Below are positions 11,336-22,688 of a DNA stretch of 64,000 nt, piece by piece (within the stretch, counting starts at the first letter, position 1; every line of letters begins with the position of its first letter). The stretch is from Anomaloglossus baeobatrachus (lineage: Eukaryota; Chordata; Amphibia; Anura; Aromobatidae), in the NCBI RefSeq assembly GCF_048569485.1, contig NC_134361.1, positions 166,945,758 to 167,009,757 of the forward strand, given 5' to 3'. The position numbers and the translations under genes were made by a program. Under the pieces are notes generated by a model. It was not told the origin of the DNA, did not search any database, and worked only from the letters and a program-made list of their open reading frames with translations.

Positions 11336-12086
11336 AAAGAAAATTGGAAAAATGAGCAGACATGGTAGAAAAAAATGATATGTAAATCTGTATGTGTTTA
11401 TAAGATAAAGGAAAAATAATAAAATAATGAAATAAACGATCGAGTGAAAAAGCAAGGTTTTGTGGTTATTTGTATTATGGATATTTATATTACCCTGCTA
11501 GAAATAAAAACAAGGAAAGGGATTTTAATTAAATACAATTAAACCCTTGCCATAATATGGAAGGAAGCAAGGGAAGTGTGGAAATAATGTGACAAATGAA
11601 AAAATGCAGACATGTAGTGAACAAACACGATGGGAAAAAGGGCACAGAGCGGGAGCTGTGACACGGCTTTCACCTCAAGTTCACCCCTCGCGCAGGCGCA
11701 CACCCCTTTTTCCCACGCTGTCAACCTCCAATAACCCTCCCTGCCGGTTGTCACCGCTCCCGCTCTGTTCCCTTTTTCCCATCGTGTTTGTTCACTACAT
11801 GTCTGCATTTTTTAATTTATCACATTATTTCCACACTTCCCTTGCTTCCTTCCATATTATGGCAAGGGTTTAATTGTATTTAATTAAAATCCCTTTCCTT
11901 GTTTCTATTTCTAGCAGGGTAATATAAATATCCATAATACAAGTAACCAACAAACCTTGCTTTTTCACTCGATCGTTTATTTCATTATTTTTCCTTTATC
12001 TTATAAACACTCACATACAGATTTACATATCATTTTTTTCTACCATGTCTGCTCATTTTTACAATTTTCTTTTTATCCACCACCAC
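11328..12086. repeat. Long palindrome with arms of about 340 bp
   Basis: The left arm (about 11328-11672) and right arm (about 11744-12086) are near-complete reverse complements. For example GAGCAGACATGGTAGAAAAA on the left answers TTTTTTCTACCATGTCTGCTC on the right. A spacer of about 70 bases holds CTCGCGCAGGCG. It lies downstream of the transposase in the hAT element and should fold into a very stable hairpin. Confidence 0.9.
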
Positions 12087-12294
12087 ATATTTATATATTT
12101 TTCCTCAACCTTGCCCATTTTGCTTTAAAATCCCTTTTTCCCGTTGTTTTCTAAATTTTTACACTTCTAATTACATCTACTTCCCCAGCCGCTGACACGG
12201 CCTTATTCCCCTTGCACGCTAGCATTTTGACATTTTTTTCGCACGGTAGCAACCTCCAGTTACCCACTTGCGCAGGCGCTTTTCACTCTGGTCT

Positions 12295-12716
12295 GACTCG
12301 GCATTCACCTTAGATCACCCCTCGCGCAGGCACACACACTTTTTTCCCATGCTGTCAACCTCCAATAACCCTCCCTGCGGGTTGTCACTGCTCCCGCTAT
12401 ATACCCTTTTTTCCCCATCATGTTTCTTCACTACATGTCTGCATCTGTCCATTTATCACAGCATTTCCACACTTCCTTTGCTTCCACCAATATTATGGCA
12501 AGGGTTCAATTGAATCTAAATAAAATTCCTTTCTTTGTTTCTATTTCAAGCAGGACAATACAAATATCCATAATATAAATAATCACCAAACTTTGTTTAT
12601 TTAGTCGATCATTCATTTTATTACTTTATTTCATTTTATAAACACTCACATACATATTTACATATCCTTTTCTACCATGTCTGCTCATTTTCCAATTTCC
12701 TTGCATCTACCACCAC
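12295..12716 (+). repeat. Direct copy of the palindrome's spacer and right arm
   Basis: This segment repeats 11660-12086 in the same orientation, about 635 bases downstream (CCCCTCGCGCAGGC, CTGTCAACCTCCAATAACCC, CTACCATGTCTGCTCATTTT). It is followed by a long CT-rich run (12770-12860). It looks like a duplicated hAT subterminal region. Confidence 0.85.
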
Positions 12717-12959
12717 ATAAATATATTTTTTTGCCTTTATATCAGTACAATCCCATCACGGCGTTTTTTTTCCCCTTTTCTTGTCTTTCTCCCTTTTTTC
12801 TCCTTTTTCCATTTTTTCTTCTTTTTTTCTCCTTTTTCCTTTTTTTTTTCCTTTTTTTCAACATTCAGAACTTTATCCACTCCTCACGTGTTCATGAGTC
12901 ACGAGGAGGATGATGTCGCAAGTAGTGAATACGTGGCTTGTTTGTAACATATATATGGG

Positions 12960-13285
12960 AGCCTGCGGCCCCCCTCTCTGCTATAGTATTCTCTGTACAT
13001 TGTCCTGAAGAAGAGGACGGACATGTCCTCGAAACGCGTAGACCTGTGAAAATAAAAGGAAGAATTTTACTAACACCATCTGGACTCCTGTGGTTTGGCG
13101 CGGTATTTAAACCTGCTTTTCTCCTGCTGTCTGATATACCTCCTCGTTGCGGGACCACTGCCTTCCACGCTACATATATGCTTGCTAAGGGGTTGTGACT
13201 GGCACAACCCTACCAGGTGAGTGCTTCTACTTGCATTCACCCCTTGTGTCATACCTATTGCGCCTTTTCTCTCCACAGCTAAGTT
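12960..13285 (+). mobile_element. Second ribozyme-bearing PLE-like end
   Basis: It resembles 9173-9493 from the hammerhead-like box through GGGGTTGTGACTGGCACAAC to ATTGCGCCTTTT. I could not fix its left boundary or a target duplication. It has no ORF and lies near the right end of the hAT element. Confidence 0.55.
13005..13040 (+). ncRNA. Hammerhead-ribozyme-like motif
   Basis: CTGAAGA, then a perfect 6-bp stem (GAGGAC with GTCCTC, loop GGACAT), then GAAACGCGTA. It is the best-formed of the three plus-strand candidates. As at 9186, one extra A precedes stem II. Confidence 0.5.
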
Positions 13286-13689
13286 TGCAACTGGGGCACA
13301 AGTGATGCCACTGAAGTGGTGTGTGTGTGGCCCAATTTTTGGAGAAAAGGGAGACTCTGCTTGGAGTCCCCTTGCTGTGATTTACATGATTTTAGAAGGG
13401 CATGACATGCCTCTATCTGTGTTTCCTCCTTCTTTTACTCGTCTAGCACTTTTGTTTTCGCATGAGTATATGTCCTTGTCACTTTCCCATGTGTTTCTGG
13501 TGTCTTGGGAGTTGTTTGTCACCTTTTGGACACCCTAGAAGGTGTTTTCTATGTGTTTCTATATGTTGGTTCGTCGACGGTTTGTCGAACGTTCGACGAA
13601 CCTTTCCTCCCAACTCGAACGCTAGGGGGGTGGCTCATTTCTAGTCTTGAAATGTTATTAATGGTCTGAGGAGTGCACTCGGATGAATA

Positions 13690-14640
13690 AATCATCAAGA
13701 TCTGCTGCTGGCAACTCCCTTTTGAATTGCAAACTAATTACAGCCCAGATAAGCTCAATGGGAGACAAGTCCGGAGACGCTGCAGACCAATGCAGCATGT
13801 TCAGGCCTTGAAACCTTGCGTTATGTTGAAAATTGTCTACTCAGAAACTTTAGTGAAATGGCCGTACCACTGGTTCCACAACCAAATCAATGTAACGCTG
13901 AGTTATTAGTTACTTAAAATGAAAACTAAAGAGGTCCACTTACTGAACATTATGCCACCACACACCATAATCCCGGGAATAGGACCAGTGGGACCTTCCT
14001 CTCATGAAATCCTCTTCATGCGATAGCCACATGCTCATTGATATCATTCCACCGCTCTCAATTGTTATCCAAAGCAAGATGACAGCGGAGGGCTATCTTC
14101 TTCAGTGATGAGTCCCGGTTTGGTCTTGGACGGAATGATAGTTCGAGACTGGCCTGGAGACTGAGATGTGGGCAATGCCATAAAGAGGCCTTCATCATGG
14201 AACGTGAAATTGTCCCAGGAGCGGTTTTTCAACACAATGCCAGGCCACATTATTCATCCTACAGTGAGCTGACCAAGTGATCTAAACGGCCTGCAGCACC
14301 TCCAGACTTGTCTCACATCTGGGATGTCCTTGGTCGGCAATTGCACAGGGAACTGCCAGTAGCGGATCTTGATGATTTATCCAAGAGCATTCAGCATGGC
14401 AGAACATTCCTCAGACAATCATTAATAGCAGCTAAGGCTTAAGTGCGGGGTTTCACTGTTGAGAGTATCGTATAAGATAAATTACGTTTTTCCATATACA
14501 CTGGTATTTTTGGTTTATGCAAATTTAGTTGAAATTACCACGACATAACGGATTTTTTCATGTTGTTGCTGATAAAATGATCAAACATCAATTCTGCAAT
14601 TTTTTCATTATGTAGTAAAAATGACCAGCAACATGATTAT
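13690..14640 (+). pseudogene. Decayed Tc1-like transposon
   Basis: Scattered pieces translate to Tc1 transposase motifs. FFSDESRFGL near 14098 corresponds to the first catalytic Asp block; VVFQHNARPH near 14225 to the second, with H in place of the usual D; and PPDLSHIWDVLGRQLH near 14300 lies where the DLxPIE block is normally found, with the PIE shortened away. No frame is open throughout. It is an old DNA-transposon relic unrelated in detail to the 39.9-45.0 kb Tc1. Confidence 0.7.
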
Positions 14641-14689
14641 ATTGGTCAGTATGATTACCGAATGCCAGTAGTGGCAGGAGGCAAAGCCT

Positions 14690-15055
14690 TGAAGGGAACC
14701 TGTTACATGGAGACTTCTATTACCCTGCAGATATAGGGTTAATCTGCAGGATAATAGCACTTGGAACCGGTACATCGAACTTCAATCCTCCCAGTAGCGT
14801 TCGGGTTTCAGTCATGGGGGCAGCACTGGAGCGGCAATCGTGCCCCCCACAGTGACTGACACCTGCTCATCATTAGAACTGGCTGTCAGGGGCACAGTTA
14901 CAGCCGCCACTCTCGATACACAGAGCGGTGTCTGAAGCCGCAGCGGCGTCACCCCCGTGACTGAAATCCAATTGCTGCTGGAAGGATTGAAACTAATTTG
15001 TTCCCAACGCCAGGGTTTGATGTGGAAGTGTCGGGCAGGTTCCAAACGCTATTAA
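14690..15055. other. Repeat remnant, no gene
   Basis: The start (GGGAACCTGTTACATGG then TTAATCTGCAGG) is answered in reverse orientation at 17540-17615 (CCTGCAGATTAATCC, CGACAGGTTCC). The two may be the ends of one element interrupted by the MITEs in between. The rest is GC-moderate with no supported ORF. Confidence 0.4.
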
Positions 15056-15465
15056 GCTATGTGCGCATGTTGCCTTTTTTGTGACCACAAAGATGCAGCG
15101 TTTTTGTGCATTTTTGGGCAATAAAAAAATGCACAAAAACGCACCTGCGGTAAAAATACATAAAAAAAAGCATGCGTTTTTGCGTGTTTTACCGCATTTT
15201 TGCTGCATTTCTGTTGCTGCGTTTATTCCAATGCATTGCATGGGTAAAAAACGCTGGCAAAAACGCAGAAAGTATTGACATGTTGCATTGTTGTGGTCAC
15301 CACAAAAATGCACCTAAAACAAAACTCCACTGTGCGGACAGCAAAAATGAAAACTCATAGATTTTGCTGGGGAAGCAAAGTCATGCAGTTTTAAGACCAA
15401 AAACGCACCTGAAAAACGTGCAAAAATGCCCCGAAAAATGCACCGTGCGCACATAGCCTTAGGCT
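15056..15465. mobile_element. MITE rich in GCGTTTTT, Harbinger-like ends
   Basis: The left end GCTATGTGCGCATG is answered by GTGCGCACATAGCC on the right. TTA flanks the ends, as expected for PIF/Harbinger. The interior consists of GCGTTTTT and AAAAACGC segments that pair with each other. There is no coding capacity. Confidence 0.65.
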
Positions 15466-16509
15466 ACATGCGCACGCTGCGTTGTCACGTTTTGTGGTGC
15501 AGTTTTGTTGCCAGAACCTTCTGCCATTTGACTTCCCAGCAAAGTCCATAAGAAGTCAGATTTGCTATGCACACGTTGCAGTTTATTTGTCAGCGGTTTT
15601 TTTTACAAAAGTTTGTGCCAAAAAGGAAGCAGCATGTTCATTCTTTCTTGTGTTTTTGTCAACATTTGTCACCTATTGAAATCCATGAGGGCATCAAAAA
15701 CGGATGCTGTCCAATCGGTGCGTTTTGCATGCGTTTTATCTGCAGTTTTGTCAACAAAAACACAGCTCACCAACTTAGTTCCAAAATGACAAAATCAATG
15801 CTGGAGTGATTTTGGCATGTCGGTGTCTCTCTCTCCGCTTCATACTCACCGATCACCGGCGCGCACGGCTGTTGCACTGCTCCCGCGGCCTCTCATTCTT
15901 CTTCCCTACCACTCATTAGCCTCATAACATATTCACTGCACCCGCTTATTACGCTCATACTATTCACTCCTCCCAACGTCTGTGATTAGTTGAAGTCAGA
16001 CACGCCCCCATGTTGAGTGACAGCTGTCTGACTGTAACTTATCACAGCCGCCGGTGGGCTTGTCTAGATCGTACAGCACAACTGAAGTAAGTGGCTCTAT
16101 CAGCACTGACGTCACTAAGGTTAGCCGCTGTCACAGCTGGAGTCCTTCACCTGTGACAGCAAATCACCCGAGTGACTGAAGTGAGCTGGACGATCAGCGG
16201 TGCAGTCACTCAAGTGATTTGCGGTCACAGCTGGAGACCTCCACCTGTGTGCACAAATCAGGCCGTGACTGAAGTGAGCCGCAGCTGGAGGACTCACGTG
16301 CGTTACAGCACCGCCAATTGCGTGGCTCACTTCAGTAGCGGCCTAAACCTCAAAGCGGTGAACCCGTGACGTCACTGCTGCGACACACGCCGTACTGCGG
16401 GACACATAGTTGTGACGTCAGGGATTCACCCGAGTTCATTCTGATCGCTGTTCTCTATCTGCACTCACAGCTGGCATATTCTATGACGTTCACTGTGACA
16501 GGACAGGGA

Positions 16510-17110
16510 TGTAGTAGAGCTGAATCGCCGTGGGACCTCATGTGGATTACTTCGGACCTGGTAAGGTGTTTGAGGGTTAATAAAGTGGTGAAAGAGAGGG
16601 CTTTTTATTTTATTTCAAATAAAGGATTTTTTTTGGGAGTTTGTGTTTATTTACTTTCACTTACAGATTAGTAGTGGGGGGTATCTCATAGACGCCTGAC
16701 ATCACTAACGTAGGGCTTAGTGGCAGCTATGGGCTGCCATTAACCCCTTATTGCCCCGATTGCAACCACACCAGGGCAATCGGGAAGAGCTGGGTCCAGT
16801 GACAGAATTGGCGCATCTACTGGATGCGCCACTTCTGGGGAGGCTTTGGGCTGCTATTGTTAGGCTGGAAAGGGCCAAATAACGATGGGCCTTCCCACCC
16901 TAATAATATCAGCCCCCAATTGTCTGCTGTACCTTGGCTGGTATTAGAAAAACAGATGGTACCCACATCATATATATATATATTTTTTTTTCTAAATACC
17001 GTAAATCAAATCATTAAAATAAAAAAAGCGTGGAATCTCCACTAATTTTCATAACCAGCCAAGGTACAGCAGAGAGCTGAATGTTGCAGCCTGCAGCTGT
17101 TCTTGTGCAG
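16510..17110 (+). repeat. Interspersed repeat family R, copy B
   Basis: It matches 20395-20990 in order: GAGCTGAA, GTGGGACCTC, GTGGATTAC, TTCGGACCTGG, then CAAATAAAG with TTTATTTACTTTCACTTACAG, and then the GGGCAATCGGG and TTGTTAGGCT blocks. Similarity breaks down toward 17060. There is no ORF; the class is unknown. Confidence 0.65.
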
Positions 17111-17266
17111 GATATGAAAAAGGGGGGACCCCTCGTTATTTTTTTTTACCCTCCAAAAATTAAAAATAAAAACGGCTAGCCAAGCTAGATATAGCTTTAT
17201 CAAGCTATTCTGTTATTTCTTTCTATGCATTCTGTTCTTTTTTTATTATCTAATCTATATGTTCGT

Positions 17267-17267
<1 letters not shown>

Positions 17268-17297
<30 letters not shown>
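17268..17297. repeat. (CTAT)n microsatellite
   Basis: About seven CTAT repeats, followed by degenerate TATC-rich text to about 17360. Confidence 0.9.
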
Positions 17298-17301
<4 letters not shown>

Positions 17302-17619
17302 GGTTTTTTTCTATCATCTATTCTAGCTGTCTATCCATTATCCTATCCTATCGTATTTTGATTTACCTTTAAAAAAACGCATTAACAAAAACGAACCAAA
17401 AACGCACGAAAAACGCATCAAAAATGCACCAAAAATGCACCTACATTACAAGCATTTTTTTTTACAGTTCCAGGCTCTCTCTGATAACATGCAGTGTTGG
17501 TTACAGTTTGTGTGCAGAAAAAAACGGCAGCGTACGCATGTAGCCTTAGCCTGCAGATTAATCCCATTTCTGCAGGTCAATAACGCTGTTTTAACGCGAC
17601 AGGTTCCATTTAAAAGGAT

Positions 17620-18520
17620 TAATTAATTACATAAATAAATAAATAAATAATGGAATTGTGTGTTCCCATTTTTTGACATCTGTGATTTATTTTTAATTCG
17701 ATTGCGCTGAGTGAGGACTTACTTTTTAAGTGACGAGCGCGTCTTCTTATTGGTACCACGTTGGGGCGCATTACTTTAATTTTCAGCTTATGACTCCTGT
17801 CGCTGTCATAACGAATTTCCTGAGCGCCGGCATTCACAGATCATCAGCATTTCTGCTGTTCAGAGGGACACTGAAGCACCGCTCTGAACAGCAAAAACGA
17901 TCAGACAGTGCGGGCTTCAAGTCCCCTAAAAGTGCTATAGAGAAAAACAAAACCGTATGTGCAGGAGCTTTAATGCGGATTGCATCGTTTGCAGAATTCC
18001 ATTTTACAGTTTTTGAGAAATTCAGCAATGGAAATTATATGCAAATGACCTGCAAGTGCTTTGGGATAGGACGTGCACTTGCAGCTCTCCTGCCTCCCTC
18101 CATGTTCCCTGCCGGGCTCCTGTGTGTGACTGATAGGTCTCTCAGTGACTTTCCTACCAAGATCTTGTGACAACAGTCAGTGTCTGAGTTTAGATCCATC
18201 CTGGGGCCCTCACTGCGCACGCTCCGCTCCAGGCACCGACCGTGCTGGTGAGAGATCTCGGTCAGGTGAGGCCGGTGGATTTCTCAGGAAAGCAATTAGT
18301 TTGAGGGATACAATTTTCATGATAGGCTCTCTATAAGAATTTGTGCGGTTCTCTTTTATGTATACATATTCTGCTGCTTAATAGATTTACAAACAGACGC
18401 TGAAAATACACCTGCACGCTCACACACACTGGAAAGTATACACGCACGCTCACACACACTGGAAAATACAGACACAAACAGAGCGGCACACTCACACGTT
18501 AGGTTCTGTAAGGACGGCGG
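17620..18520. other. No recognised gene
   Basis: A short (AAAT)n run is followed by mixed text without a convincing ORF or splice-bounded exon. CA-rich repeats appear near 18390-18490. I see nothing diagnostic. Confidence 0.5.
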
Positions 18521-18795
18521 AGCTTGGACGCTGTGAGAGGAAATGAGACTCCAGCATCCTCGTACAGCCATGATTACAGAGCCCTGCAGAGGCCGATTCT
18601 CCGCACCGCCCCAGCTCTACTCCTCACTGTTTATAGAGAGAGGAGGAGCAGAGCGCGGCTGCCCGGAGGTGACATCACGCCGGCATTTGGAACCGGATCG
18701 GTGCACCGCTTCTTCCTGGTTCGGTGAAGCTGCTACTATTTTAACAACCGGGAAGAAATGGCTGAATCCCACCCCTGCTCATCGGCTCGAGGTAT
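18520..18795 (+). promoter_or_regulatory. GC-rich segment with possible first exon (weak)
   Basis: A CpG-containing stretch leads to GAAGAAATGGCTGAATCCC, an ATG in good context, and the frame meets a possible donor (GAGGTATAAG) 11 codons later. This is the shape of a short coding first exon. No domain or partner exon was found and chance occurrence is quite possible. Confidence 0.15.
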
Positions 18796-18918
18796 AAGGC
18801 AGAGGCAGAAGCACCGTGCACTGACGGGGCCCACAGAAGGCCTCAGTCACACATCAGGACTTTTGGTCAGTATTTCATCAGTGACAGCCGTCAGTCTGCC
18901 AATTATAGTTTTTCTCTG

Positions 18919-19055
18919 TAAGGCTAAGTGCACACATCAGTTTTTTCCAATCAGGCACAATCTGGTTTGTGCCTGACGCAACGGATCCGTCTCAGATTGT
19001 GTAAAAACTGATATGACAGATCTGGTAAAAAAACTGATCCGTTTTTTTTTTTTTC
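18919..19055. repeat. Left half of a MITE, cut off by a minisatellite
   Basis: GGCTAAGTGCACACATCAG resembles the termini of the MITEs in this window. CTGATGTGTGAACATACCC near 22131 could be the matching right end. The interior between the two is dominated by other repeats, so the pairing is tentative. Confidence 0.35.
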
Positions 19056-19059
19056 TATG

Positions 19060-20290
19060 CTGAGACACCCCATCATCACCGCACAAACACCGTCACTACC
19101 GCCCCCACCATCACTGCACACGCAGGCACTACCGCACGCATCATCACCGCACACGCAGGCACTACTGCACGCATCATCACCGCACAAGCAGGCACTATTG
19201 CACGCATCATCACCCCACAAGCAGGCACTACAGCCCCCAACATCACCGCACAAGCAGGCACTCTCGCACGCATCACCGCACACACCCCGGCACTACCGCA
19301 CGCATCATCACCACACACGCAGGCACTCCCGCACGCATCATCACCGCACACGCAGGCACTCTCGCACGCATCATCACCGCACACGCAGGCACTCTCGCAC
19401 GCATCATCACCGCACAAGCAGGCACTACAGCCCCCATCATCACCGCACAAGCAGGCACTATCAAACGCATCATCACAGCACACGCAGGCACTACAGCCCC
19501 CATCATCACCGCACACGCAGGCACTCTCGCACGCATCATCACCGCACACACAGGCACTCTCGCACGCATCATCACCGCACACGCAGGCACTCTCGCACGC
19601 ATCATCACCGCACACGTAGGCACTACAGCCCCCATCATCACCGCACACGCAGGCACTCTCACACGCATCATCACCGCACACGCAGGCACTCTCTCACGCA
19701 TCATCACCGCACACGCAGGCACTCTCTCACGCATCATCACCGCACACGTAGGCACTCTCGCACGCATCATCACTGCACAAGCAGGCACTACAGCCCCCAT
19801 CATCACCGCACAAGCAGGCACTATCGCACGCATCATCACCGCACACGCAGGCACTCTCACACGCATCATTACCGCACACACCCCGGCACTACCACACGGA
19901 TCATCACCGCACAAGCAGGCACTACAGCCCCCATCATCACCGCACAAGCAGGCACTCTCGCACGCATCATCACTGCACACACCCCGGCACTACCGCACGC
20001 ATCATCACCGCACAAGCAGGCACTACAGCCCCCATCATCACCGCACAAGCAGGCACTCCCGCACCCATCATCACCGCACAAGCAGGCACTCTTGCACGCA
20101 TCATCACCGCACAAGCAGGCACTCTTGCACGCATCATCACCGCACACACTCCGGCACTACGGCACGCATCATCACCGCACAAGCAGGCACTATCGCACGC
20201 ATCATCATCGCACATGCAGGCACTACAGCCACCATCATCACCGCACAAGCAGGCACTCTCGCACGCATCATCACCGCACATGTCCCGGCA
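19060..20290. repeat. 33-bp minisatellite
   Basis: The main unit is CCGCACACGCAGGCACTCTC followed by GCACGCATCATCA (33 bases). Variants carry CACAAGCAGG, ACAGCCCCC or CACCCCGGC. There are roughly 37 units. Because 33 is a multiple of three, every frame stays open and long repetitive reading frames appear on both strands; none is a supportable gene. Confidence 0.95.
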
Positions 20291-20394
20291 CTACCTCAGT
20301 GACGTCTCCGCTGACAGCGCGATTCACTTCAGTTGCTCCATGGAGCTCACAGTGAGCAGCGTTGTTCTACTGCTTCTCCTGTCATCTTCATGTA

Positions 20395-20990
20395 GCAGAG
20401 CTGAAATCGTCGTGGGACCTCTGTGGATTACGTCGGACCTGGAGGGGTATTTGGGGATTTTAATAAAATGGTGAAAGAGGGTGATTTTTTGTCTTTTATT
20501 CCAAATAAAGTATTTTTTTGGGTGTATGTGTTTATTTACTTTCACTTACAGGTTAATCATTGGGGGTGTTTTATAGACGCCTGCCATGATTAATCCCTTA
20601 TTACCCCGATTACCACCGCACCAGGGCAATTCGGGATGAGACGAGTAGAGTCCCGGGACTGTCGCATCTAATTGATGCGGCAATTTCGGGCGGCTGCTGG
20701 CTGGTATTGTTAGGCTAGGGGGCTCCCCATAACGTGGGGCTCCCCATCCTGAGAATACCAGCCTTCAGCCGTGTGGCTTTATCTTTGCTGGTATCAAAGT
20801 TGGCAGGGACCGCACGCTGTTTTTTTAAATTATTTATTTATTATTTTACTGCACGATATAGACCCGCCCACCGGCGTCTGTGATTGGTTGCAGTGACACA
20901 GCTGTCACACAGCATGGGGGCGTGTCTGACTGCAACCAATCATAGGCACCGGTGGGCGGGGAAAGCAGTGAATACAAGATTGAATAATGG
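20395..20990 (+). repeat. Interspersed repeat family R, copy C
   Basis: It is a close relative of 16510-17110 over its first half and of 955-1290 over its second half. Three copies in 20 kb mark a dispersed family. The 33-bp minisatellite lies immediately upstream of this copy, within the part that corresponds to about 16080-16500 in copy B. Confidence 0.7.
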
Positions 20991-21111
20991 GCGGCCGGCA
21001 TTTTCAAATCAGGAGAAGCCGCCAGAGCTTTGTGAAAGCCGTGCAGCACCGCGCCCGTGATCGGTGAGTGGGTGAGGGTGAGTGAGTGAGTCAGTGAGTG
21101 AGTGAGTTTGA

Positions 21112-21738
21112 GGCCTCCGACACACATCCGTGCCGCCGGTACGTGTTTGCCATTTTTGCACGTACCGGTGGCATGGAGACATGTTCAGCAATGCTACCCT
21201 ATTGTAGCAGGCACACACACGTAAAACCACACGGAACGTGTGTCCGTGTGCGTTTGTACGTGTGTTCGTTTTTCTACACGCTGACATGTCCACGTTTTCT
21301 CCGGCAGCACGGGTGTCACACGGCCCGCACCCGTACCACACGGATGTAGTGTGGATGCGGTCTCGTGTGACACGCGCCGGAGAAAACACACGTCAGTGAA
21401 AAAAACCCAAAACATTTACTTACCTTCTCCAGCCCTCCTGTCTCTGCCGCTGCTGCCGACCGCCGCTCATTATGCTCATTTAATATTCACTTCACTGCGG
21501 CCGGCAGCAGCAGCAGCGGGGAGACGGCAGGGCTGGAGACCAAAGATCAGCACCATGGACAGCAGCACGGAACACGTGAGTATGCAAATTATCGGTTCTA
21601 CGTGTGCTATCGCGGATAGCACATGTAGAACACACGTGGACCGCATGTACCCGAGACACGTACTTACTACATGCAACACTAGGGTAAATACGTGTCTCGC
21701 GGCACGTGCGTGTTTTTAACGGAAGTGTGTTTTAGGCC
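21112..21738. repeat. CG-rich hairpin repeat family P, copy 1
   Basis: The left end GGCCTCCGACACACATCCG and the right end (reverse strand) GGCCTAAAACACACTTCCG form inverted termini. The interior has ACGTGTNTC and CCGTGTGACACCCGTGC palindromes and the marker GAATATTAAATGAGC (read on the reverse strand). There is no ORF. Copies of this family fill much of 21-27 kb and recur at 39.4 and 45.3 kb. Confidence 0.7.
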
Positions 21739-21769
21739 TGAGAGTGAGTGAGTGATTGATTTTCTGACA

Positions 21770-22155
21770 AGCAATAACTTTATATCACTTCTGGGCACGC
21801 TCAGAATCAAAACCCGGATCAGGTACATGCTTCCGGCGTTTGATGCATGCCACCGGATCCGGGGCGCATAGACTTTCATTATGCACCATTCCGCACAGCG
21901 CCGCACCCGGCGCTATGCAGTTTTTAGCCGCTGGCAAAAATGTTCCTCTCTGCGTCCTGTGCGGACGCCAGACTGACGATTTTTGCCGCATCCGACAAAA
22001 AACGGATCAAACGCAAGTACATGCGGCACAATCCGGCGCTAATAAAAGTCTATGAGGAAAAAACACACCCGGCGGAAAAAAAAAGATGCGTTTTTTCCGC
22101 AAATCACCGGATTGTGCCGCACAGCAAAAACCTGATGTGTGAACATACCCTAAGC
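21770..22155. repeat. CCGGAT-rich MITE-like segment
   Basis: CCGGATCAGG-, GCATGCCACCGGATCCGG- and TTGTGCCGCACAGC-type blocks resemble the MITE at 23206-23709. The right end CTGATGTGTGAACATACCCT looks like a MITE terminus. The left boundary was not resolved. Confidence 0.45.
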
Positions 22156-22406
22156 CCAACTCCTTTCTTTAGCATACAAACACTGATGCAAAATACTGAC
22201 CAAATACTTATGTGTGAATGAGGCCTAATACAGTGACAGCAGCTGGAACCTTCCTGCCCCCACTCCCCTGAGCAGCATCACATCCTCCACAAACATGGCG
22301 TCCTACATCCTAGTGACCATATTACTTGTAGTCTCTCAATGTACTAGGTCCTGTACAATAAAGTTTATTAATATTTGAAAAAAAAAAAGAAAAGAATCCA
22401 TCGCCC

Positions 22407-22445
22407 ATTGGCTGGCAGTAATGCCCGCCCAGTTTCCTAGGTAAC
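22407..22445. promoter_or_regulatory. Inverted CCAAT box and perfect RFX X-box
   Basis: ATTGG at 22407-22411 is an inverted CCAAT box. GTTTCCTAGGTAAC at 22432-22445 fits the RFX X-box half-site pattern (GTNNCC, spacer, RGNAAC). RFX sites are typical of ciliary-gene promoters. The surrounding 22430-22960 is CpG-rich, unlike the AT-rich flank. The direction of transcription is not fixed, because the X-box is symmetric. Confidence 0.5.
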
Positions 22446-22616
22446 AGCACTCTATGAAGGTGGAAACCGTTGGATTGTTCAGACTAAAAGCGCGGAGCCG
22501 AGGAGAGTAGACGCGTTCTGAGGTAACGGGGATTCCCGGGAGGGGCGGCCTGTACGTGCCCGACACGGTCCACAGCCCGCAGCTGCTGGGGCCACAACTG
22601 CCACCGAGAAGTGGCG

Positions 22617-22688
<72 letters not shown>

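Larger units (their letters stand above)
1583..13643 (+). mobile_element. hAT-type DNA transposon, about 12 kb with nested insertions
   Basis: The ends are imperfect inverted repeats: TAGAGATGAGCGA on the left and, on the reverse strand, TAGAAATGAGCC on the right. The flanking 8-mers are GTCTTGAC (1575-1582) and GTCTTGAA (13644-13651), a 7/8 match. Eight-base target duplications are the hallmark of hAT elements. Inside are a BED zinc finger and a hAT-like transposase fragment (9983-11335), a run of about 127-bp direct repeats, and a long palindrome. The element has been enlarged by a Penelope-like insertion (3251-8747) and at least one smaller ribozyme-bearing insertion (9173-9493). The transposase is no longer open, so this copy is a relic. 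Confidence 0.8.
15472..17553. mobile_element. MITE with a large internal insertion
   Basis: The left end GGCTACATGCGCACGCTGC is matched by the reverse complement of GCAGCGTACGCATGTAGCC at the right end (one mismatch). The interior contains another repeat (about 15820-17110) between two AAAACGC-rich halves, so this MITE was itself invaded. No ORF is supported. Confidence 0.6.

Noticed and set aside
19057-20355. 432-codon frame rich in Arg/His/Thr
   Set aside because: It is a product of the 33-bp repeat whose period is a multiple of three; minus-strand frames are equally open.
22280-22395. Possible processed retrocopy: ATGGCGTCC..., AATAAA and an A-run
   Set aside because: Only 27 codons, no recognisable parent, and the A-run is short and interrupted; chance is as likely.
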